DNA from: Acidimicrobiaceae bacterium
Lineage (GTDB): Bacteria; Actinomycetota; Acidimicrobiia; Acidimicrobiales; Bog-793
NCBI GenBank assembly: GCA_025463965.1
Contig: JAODBN010000126.1
Coordinates: forward strand, 1-12,981
Reading direction: 5' to 3'
DNA: 12,981 nt
The notes under the pieces were generated by a model, which did not search any database, was not told the origin of the DNA, and saw nothing but the letters and a program-made list of their open reading frames with translations. The position numbers and the translations under genes were made by a program. Numbering within the stretch: the first letter of the stretch is position 1; each line of letters begins with the position of its first letter. Positions 12,788 through 12,981 of the stretch are shown here, piece by piece.

Positions 12788-12981
12788 AACCGATTCTCGC
12801 CCTGGTCGCTCTCGTCGCCGCGGCCCTTGGCGTTGCAGCACCGGCAGGGGCCAGCACGACCACGACCACCGCGACGAGCTGCGTAAGCGTGCCGGTCGTT
12901 CACCACGGCACGCGGATTGACTGGGTTCACCGCGTCCAGCGAGTCAACGGGGCGCGCACGATCGTGTGGGTCCGGCGTCGA
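12784..12981 (+). CDS. Secreted protein, 3' partial
   Basis: Only the first 66 residues are in the window. They begin with a clear Sec signal peptide (MKPILALVALVAAALGVAAP, cleavage probably at AGA|S near residue 23), then a Thr-rich stretch (STTTTTATS), one Cys (33) and a basic segment rich in Val, His and Arg (VPVVHHGTRIDWVHRVQRV). GGAGG lies upstream at 10 bases, and the ATG overlaps the previous frame's stop. The family cannot be recognised from this piece. A secreted product at the end of this operon suggests the element makes a cell-surface or exported factor. Confidence 0.72.
   Translation, partial: MKPILALVALVAAALGVAAPAGASTTTTTATSCVSVPVVHHGTRIDWVHRVQRVNGARTIVWVRRR

Larger units (their letters stand above)
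8647..12981. mobile_element. Left end of a putative tRNA-Pro-integrated element (open to the right)
   Basis: The tRNA fragment points its 3' end to the left. When elements integrate into the 3' half of a tRNA gene they rebuild the complete tRNA at one end and leave the 3' fragment at the other, with the element between them. That places the element to the right of 8647 and the intact tRNA-Pro beyond 12981. The gene content agrees: three excisionase/AlpA-like DNA-binding proteins, Cys-rich mini-proteins and hypothetical proteins, versus transport and housekeeping-type genes to the left. No integrase, relaxase, portal or replication gene is in view, so its class is unknown. Confidence 0.55.

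Noticed and set aside
12118..12930. 270-codon open frame on the minus strand
   Set aside because: Antisense shadow of the acidic protein and the genes after it; low-complexity Ser/Arg-rich translation.
1..12981. CRISPR arrays, insertion sequences with transposase, rRNA genes
   Set aside because: No regularly spaced repeats, transposase-like proteins or rRNA-like sequences were seen on either strand.

Overview
The window is high-GC bacterial DNA with SD-led, GTG/TTG-rich, tightly overlapping genes and several possible leaderless TAnnnT starts. The gene families seen (LivM-LivG-LivF with a secreted binding protein, DUF2252, a short YdeI/OmpD-associated protein, AlpA/excisionase-type regulators) suggest an actinobacterium, perhaps an Acidimicrobiia-like lineage. 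That lineage is an inference; no rRNA or marker gene is present.

Region 1 (1-3668) is the end of a branched-chain amino acid/amide (HAAT) ABC transporter operon on the + strand: the C-terminal part of the LivM permease, the two ATPases LivG and LivF, and the exported substrate-binding protein. Reading frames overlap by 8 and 20 bases. The binding-protein gene follows after a 65-base, A/C-rich leader and is closed by a strong hairpin.

Region 2 (3669-8646) looks like ordinary chromosomal content. It holds a small YdeI/OmdA-type protein (+), then a minus-strand row read from 8321 downwards: a secreted beta-propeller protein, a DUF2252 kinase-like protein, an uncharacterised membrane protein whose 5' end seems frameshifted, and a two-helix membrane protein with a Cys/His-rich tail.

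Region 3 (8647-12981) begins with a 42-base 3' fragment of a tRNA-Pro(GGG) gene, with no 5' half next to it. This is the usual mark of the distal attachment site of an element integrated in a tRNA gene. Its orientation puts the intact tRNA, and the body of the element, to the right and beyond the window. What follows fits an integrated element: a membrane-anchored hypothetical protein (+), a double zinc-site mini-protein (-), and a tightly packed minus-strand operon of three excisionase/AlpA-like DNA-binding proteins. One of these carries three HTH_17-like modules plus a fourth putative HTH in one chain. Divergent from it is a + operon of an acidic two-domain protein, a small Cys-containing gene broken by an apparent one-base insertion, and a secreted protein cut by the window edge. 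The intergenic hub at 11783-11908 holds overlapping divergent promoter elements and two RNA-capable inverted repeats, one covering the ribosome binding site.

The best candidate for something undescribed is the multi-HTH regulator with its coupled partners, next to a tRNA-fragment att site. No integrase, replication or conjugation gene is visible here, so the nature of the element (prophage, ICE or satellite) stays open.
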